Notes under the pieces: model-generated
Seen by the model: only the letters and a program-made list of their open reading frames with translations
Told to the model about the DNA's origin: nothing
Database searches by the model: none
Assembly: GCA_012934845.2 (NCBI GenBank)
Contig: WNNJ02001443.1
Coordinates: forward strand, 62,001-126,000
DNA from: Pomphorhynchus laevis
Lineage: Eukaryota; Acanthocephala; Palaeacanthocephala; Echinorhynchida; Pomphorhynchidae
DNA: 64,000 nt
Direction of reading: 5' to 3'
Position numbers and translations under genes: made by a program
Shown: positions 60,607 to 64,000 of the stretch, piece by piece
Layout: every line of letters begins with the position of its first letter
Numbering within the stretch: the first letter of the stretch is position 1

Positions 60607-60822
60607 ATGCTATCAACAAATCGTATGTTCAAAGTTAAAGATCAGCAAGGCCACAATGACAATGCACAATTTTGCTTTAATAACAAGAACCAGATAATCA
60701 TGTTTCTAATTCGAGTGCTGCAAGAAATTTTAAACGACAAAGAATGTAAGAAAGCACAAAACAGTGAATTAAAGAAGATATGCCAAAGTGCAATAGGTTA
60801 TTTTGATATTCAAAATCAATGA
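60607..60822 (+). CDS. BIG/ARFGEF-like first coding exon (Arf guanine-nucleotide exchange factor)
   Basis: From ATG 60607 the frame reads MLSTNRMFKVKDQQGHNDNA, then MFLIRVLQEILNDKECKKAQ and NSELKKICQSAI (60700-60795). This resembles the extreme N-terminus of BIG1/BIG2 (human BIG1: [32 protein letters not shown]), with about 18 of 32 residues the same. BIG proteins activate Arf GTPases at the trans-Golgi. The match stops after QSAI, at AATAG|GTTATT, a possible weak splice donor, and the frame ends in TGA 60820-60822. No further exon is visible before 64000, so the intron would have to be long and LINE-filled. A retained exon fragment is the alternative. Confidence 0.65.
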   Translation: MLSTNRMFKVKDQQGHNDNAQFCFNNKNQIIMFLIRVLQEILNDKECKKAQNSELKKICQSAIGYFDIQNQ

Positions 60823-61289
60823 ACGTAATTTGAGTTCACATTTTTAGATGAATTAACGAACAATAATGACCTATCAGGGTACGCCGTAATTTTATTGTCA
60901 CTTAAAACATTTTTATTCCAAATATTATAATTTAATTGTTGTATTTGAAATTTTACTTCTCGAACCATCAATCATGAGAGATCAATCATATCAAGGAGAC
61001 ACTCCCATCGTGTAATTAACATTTGAAATGCACTACCTGAGGACAAAATCATTATAATCTTCAAATTTGATGGTTTGAGGACAGCTCAAACCATCAATCA
61101 ATGTTGAACAACCCATTTGACTGATTACATTCTACACTTCATTTTTTTATTTTTTAATATCAACAGGCTAAACATCCATTTACGGCTTTATCTTGTACTA
61201 TGACTCCAATAAATAAGGTACAATATTTATTATCGTATTTATACAATTTGTGCTTTATGCCAGTTGGCGAAATAAGTAAATTTGATATA
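60823..61289 (+). other. Mostly unassigned stretch with a CR1-like tail
   Basis: 60823-61140 is AT-rich without a recognised feature; the words CAAACCATCAATCA / AACCATCAATCATG recur near 60963 and 61089. About 61150-61212 resembles the CRa 3' end (AACAGGCT, TTACGGCTTTATCTTGTA, CCAATAAATAA), probably an isolated CR1-like tail. Confidence 0.4.
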
Positions 61290-61572
61290 AGTAAACACAA
61301 TTCGTGTGTATGAGGTTAGGTAGCGTTGGAATCGATTATAGTTACCACATTGGAGGACAGATACTTACTATTGTGTCGGAACAAAAGGATTTAGGTGTAA
61401 TAATACATAAGACACTAAAAACATGTTTGAATACTGACTTTGCTCGCATTAGAGCAGTTCGAGCATTGTATTGCATCAAAAATTGCCACTCTAGAATGAA
61501 CCCTTAAAATTGCTTCTCTGTCTTCAAACTCCTTTATTGTTCATTGGTTGGTCCACTTCTTGAGTATTGCAT
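61290..61572 (+). mobile_element. CR1-like LINE (CRg), RT thumb fragment
   Basis: 61304-61507 reads MCMRLGSVGIDYSYHIGGQI, SEQKDLGVIIHKTLKT and ALYCIKNCHSRMNP, then after a TAA FKLLYCSLVGPLLEYCIQA. It parallels the CRa thumb (KNMRLGRGRKG, HRDLGILIDLSLKT, TIKNCFLKINPSSF, RPILEYC). Cut at about 61572 by an L2b copy. Confidence 0.75.
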
Positions 61573-63105
61573 TCAAGCTATCCAAACAATCTATCGATCT
61601 CTTCTGCCTCACCGAATCCTGGTACTCAGATTACGACGATTTTTTCATTCGCCGTTTGCGCACTGTAAGTTGCTCACTAGTCGAATCCGCCTGCCCCCTC
61701 AGATCAACCCCTTCTAAATTCTCTAATCATGGCGGCATTGTCGCATTCGCCTGTCACCCCGCGTCTCTTCGCAAAATCATTCCCCATTTTAGTCCTTGCT
61801 TTTTTGAATTGCTCACTTGTCGTTATTCTAGCCCGATCACGCTGGATATCGACATTGTATACCGTCCTAGTTTAACAGCTCCTACCTCCTTATTTGTTTA
61901 CCAAACTCGCTGACCTCCTTTCCCATTGTTCTTTGTTTTCCATACCTTTACTCGTTCTTGGCGACTTAAACGTCCGCCTCGACCGCCCCTCTTCCACCGA
62001 TTCCATCCGGTTCATCAACATTCTATTCAACTACAATTACAAACTCATCAACACTGCAATCACTCATATCCTTGGCGGGGCACTCGACATCATCGCTGTT
62101 CCTGATTGCTTCGCTGCCTACGAATCACTGTCCATCTCCGATCCTGATCTATTTGATCACTTTCTCGGCACCCTTGATCTCACTTCCAACCACTCCCCGC
62201 TTCACACACCTACAATCCTACGTCACCCTTGGAGAAATTTTGACCTCCACTTATCCGCTCCGTCTTACTTTAATCGTCTCTATCTTCTTCCACAATAACA
62301 TCATCTTCTCCTCACAATCTTGCCTTTCTTTTCGACTCTGAACTTACATCCATTCTCGATCTTCTCTTGTTATTCAAGCCTCACTATTACCGTAGTTTGC
62401 ACCGTGCCACATAGTTTGACATCCAGTGCCTACTTTAAAGCGTCGACTCCGTCATGCTTTTCGAGTCTATCACCGCTCTCTCAGACGTGATATCCGCGCT
62501 CTCACCCCGTCTCTCCGTGATTCCTATCTTGCTCTTCGCCGGTCTCATCTCCACCTACTACGTACCAAATTCAACTCCTGACAGCATAAAATCAACACTT
62601 CATTAAACTCTAAATCTCTCTGCATACTTTTAACTCTATCGTTTCTTGCTCTTCTTCGTCTTGCAACAACAATCCCCATGATTATACGTCATTCCTTCAG
62701 ACAAAAGTATCCGCGTGGCTCTCTCACAACCCCGTCCCCATTCCACCTCACTGTTACTCGCCTCGCCTCATTCTCACGGAACACTTTCATCTTCTCCCTG
62801 TCTCACCTGCCGAAGTATCATCTGTTCTAATGTTTTTGCCCAAGAAAACCTCACCTCCCGATCCACTGCCTACCCCCATACTAAAATCAATATGCTCATC
62901 GATATCCCCTTTACTCACCACATTGTTTTATTCGTCCATCCGCAGTCGTATCTTTGCATTACACTGGAAATCCGCCATCGCTCGTCCCTTCCTTAAAAAA
63001 CAATCGCTCGACTCTTAACTTTCTTCTAGTCATCGTCTAATTTCACTCCTCCCTACTCTTTCCAAACTCTTAAAGCGCCTTATCTTAATACAGATCAACG
63101 TTTAT
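61573..63105 (+). mobile_element. L2b LINE, endonuclease to RT fingers, decayed
   Basis: Begins inside the endonuclease (KQSIDLFCLTESWYSDYDDF), continues with NHGGIVAFACHPASLRKI, VLGDLNVRLDRP (GDLN for GDFN) and DPDLFDHFLGTLDL (61548-62298), then a frameshifted linker and FFTHHIVLFVHP/SSIRSRIFALHWKSAIARPF (62715-63018). It stops at the RT fingers (PTLSKLLKRLILIQINVYL), where another L2b piece in ORF1 begins. No palm or tail. At least five breaks. Confidence 0.8.
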
Positions 63106-63116
63106 CTATATTCTCT

Positions 63117-63704
63117 ATGTCTCCCGTCGTCAAACCAAATCCCTCCAAATCATCAACTGCCAGCTCTCCAATCGTGATCTCACCAACTCACGTTACTCGT
63201 CCTCCTTTACGGAAACGCTTTCCTTTTTGCGATCGTTGTGTCATCGTCACTAATATCCCTCATTCCACCTCTTTATCTCCACAAGCACGTCTCGACCACG
63301 ATGTTTCCGCATTCAGATCCATCCATTCGTCTCTTGTTCCTGCGGATAAACCATCCTTTTTCAAGGACATTTCTCCAGTCGCATTCATCCGTCTAAACAA
63401 ATCTTCTCAATCTAATCCTTCCCAGCCCCCTCTCCTAAAAATTGTTTTCAAGCATCGCTCTCACGCGTCTTCTGTCCTCTCTCAACGATTCAAACTCATG
63501 TCATCTTCAACCACTCGAATTTTCCCCGATCGCGCCCCTTCCGAAATCGCTCAAATCTCTTCAGCCCGCATCGAAAAACGTCGTCGCGAGGAAAACGGCG
63601 AAACTTCACTCGCCATCCGAAACATAGACGGAAATTTTCAAATTGTCCACACCCGTCCAAAAATTCGATGGCGCTCCATCTCTCCTATGTGTCTTCTCCA
63701 CTAG
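63117..63704 (+). CDS. L2b ORF1, RRM-like part
   Basis: 195 codons open. MSPVVKPNPSKSSTAS is the Ser/Pro linker; the first Met is internal to the original ORF1, and the zinc finger is missing. RRM-like: DRCVIVTNIPHSTSLSPQAR, PVAFIRLNKSSQSNP and PLLKIVFKHRSHASSVLSQR, with a basic end RIEKRRREENGETSLAIRNI and KIRWRSISPMCLLH. TAG at 63702-63704 lies 34 bases into ORF2. Confidence 0.75.
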   Translation: MSPVVKPNPSKSSTASSPIVISPTHVTRPPLRKRFPFCDRCVIVTNIPHSTSLSPQARLDHDVSAFRSIHSSLVPADKPSFFKDISPVAFIRLNKSSQSNPSQPPLLKIVFKHRSHASSVLSQRFKLMSSSTTRIFPDRAPSEIAQISSARIEKRRREENGETSLAIRNIDGNFQIVHTRPKIRWRSISPMCLLH

Positions 63705-64000
63705 TCTCTTTCGCCACAGCACACGGTTTCCGCCTCGGTCTCCTCAACACTAGATCTATTCTCAATAAATCCGATCTTATCCTCAACCTATTCACCAAGC
63801 AATCCATCGAACTCTTCTGCCTCACCGAATCCTGTCACTCAGATTCCGACGACCTTTCCATTCACCGTCTGCTCTCTACCGGTTGCTTCCTAGTCGAATC
63901 CGCCCGCCCCCTCAGCTCATGCCTTTCTAAATTCTATAATCATGGCGGCATCGTCGCATTCGCGCGTCACCCAGCGTCTCTTCGCAAAATCAATCCCCCT
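63668..64000 (+). CDS. L2b ORF2 start, APE endonuclease (runs off the window)
   Basis: ATG 63668-63670 lies within the ORF1 Trp codon context CGATGG, in the -1 phase. 111 codons stay open to the window end: MALHLSYVSSPLVSF, GFRLGLLNTRSILNKSDLIL, CLTESCHSDSDDLSIHRL, NHGGIVAFARHPASLRKINP. Motifs match the L2b copies at 12141 and 23147. Whether it is intact beyond 64000 cannot be seen. Confidence 0.85.
   Translation, partial: MALHLSYVSSPLVSFATAHGFRLGLLNTRSILNKSDLILNLFTKQSIELFCLTESCHSDSDDLSIHRLLSTGCFLVESARPLSSCLSKFYNHGGIVAFARHPASLRKINPP

Larger units (their letters stand above)
63106..64000 (+). mobile_element. L2b LINE, 5' part, continuing beyond the window
   Basis: Contains most of ORF1 and the start of ORF2 in good condition. 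Joined directly to another L2b piece that ends in the RT, in the same orientation. Either two truncated insertions or a recombination between two copies. Confidence 0.85.

Noticed and set aside
1-64000. LTR retrotransposon, retrovirus-like, Polinton or DNA-transposon sequence
   Set aside because: No gag, integrase, protease, LTR pair, DDE transposase or capsid-like frame was recognised anywhere; every reverse transcriptase seen is of LINE or Penelope type.
1-64000. tRNA, rRNA or bacterial-type operons
   Set aside because: No cloverleaf, rRNA segment or closely spaced gene series with ribosome-binding sites was seen; the composition is that of a eukaryotic repeat region.

Overview
The window looks like repeat-choked intergenic or intronic DNA from an AT-rich invertebrate animal genome. 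No rRNA, tRNA, CRISPR array or operon was seen, and no LTR or virus-like element was recognised. The animal assignment rests on the mix of non-LTR retrotransposons (CR1-like, L2-like, and two families with restriction-like endonucleases), a Penelope-like element (PLE), and remnants of two conserved host genes: apoptosis-inducing factor (AIF) and a BIG/ARFGEF-type Arf exchange factor. I cannot name the phylum from sequence alone; a flatworm is possible but unproven. Family names below (CRa-CRg, L2a, L2b, LINE-X, RLE-A, RLE-B) are my own labels.

Layout. 1-2.57 kb: CR1-like fragments (CRf, CRe). 2.57-7.33 kb: L2a copies and an L2a/L2b chimera. 7.33-16.1 kb: a 1.44-kb inverted duplication (7328-8772 and 14633-16075) around a PLE fragment, a nearly full-length but decayed L2b on the minus strand (9.29-13.15 kb) and an L2-related 3' end. 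16.85-22.7 kb: an RLE-A element split by a nearly full-length L2a on the minus strand. 22.7-31.2 kb: L2b, then CRb, which contains a nested L2b and an insertion carrying a complete-looking type III hammerhead ribozyme. 31.2-35.6 kb: CRa, with ORF1 and a 968-codon ORF2 both open. 35.6-37.3 kb: a hairpin cluster and a PLE. 37.3-39.5 kb: minisatellite and RLE-A. 39.5-45.7 kb: two CRc copies tail to tail; the minus-strand copy is almost intact. 46.1-50.1 kb: LINE-X. 50.2-52.8 kb: RLE-A on the minus strand. 52.8-54.8 kb: CRd. 55.3-56.7 kb: AIF-like remnant, joined in one open frame to the end of a decayed RLE-B (to 59.9 kb). 60.6 kb: BIG-like exon. 61.3-64 kb: CRg and two L2b pieces, the last running off the window.

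How the parts work. The LINEs encode an ORF1 RNA-binding protein (zinc finger plus an RRM-like domain) and an ORF2 with APE-type endonuclease and reverse transcriptase. RLE-A and RLE-B instead carry a C-terminal PD-(D/E)XK-type endonuclease after the reverse transcriptase. Most copies are 5'-truncated or broken. The best preserved are CRa, CRc(-), LINE-X, RLE-A (50.3-52.8 kb) and the PLE. The most unusual signals are the hammerhead ribozyme at 26630-26708, a recurring ATG/CTG/TTG codon that overlaps the last tryptophan codon of ORF1, the in-frame UGA-CUA junction of LINE-X, and the RLE-B/AIF joint open frame.
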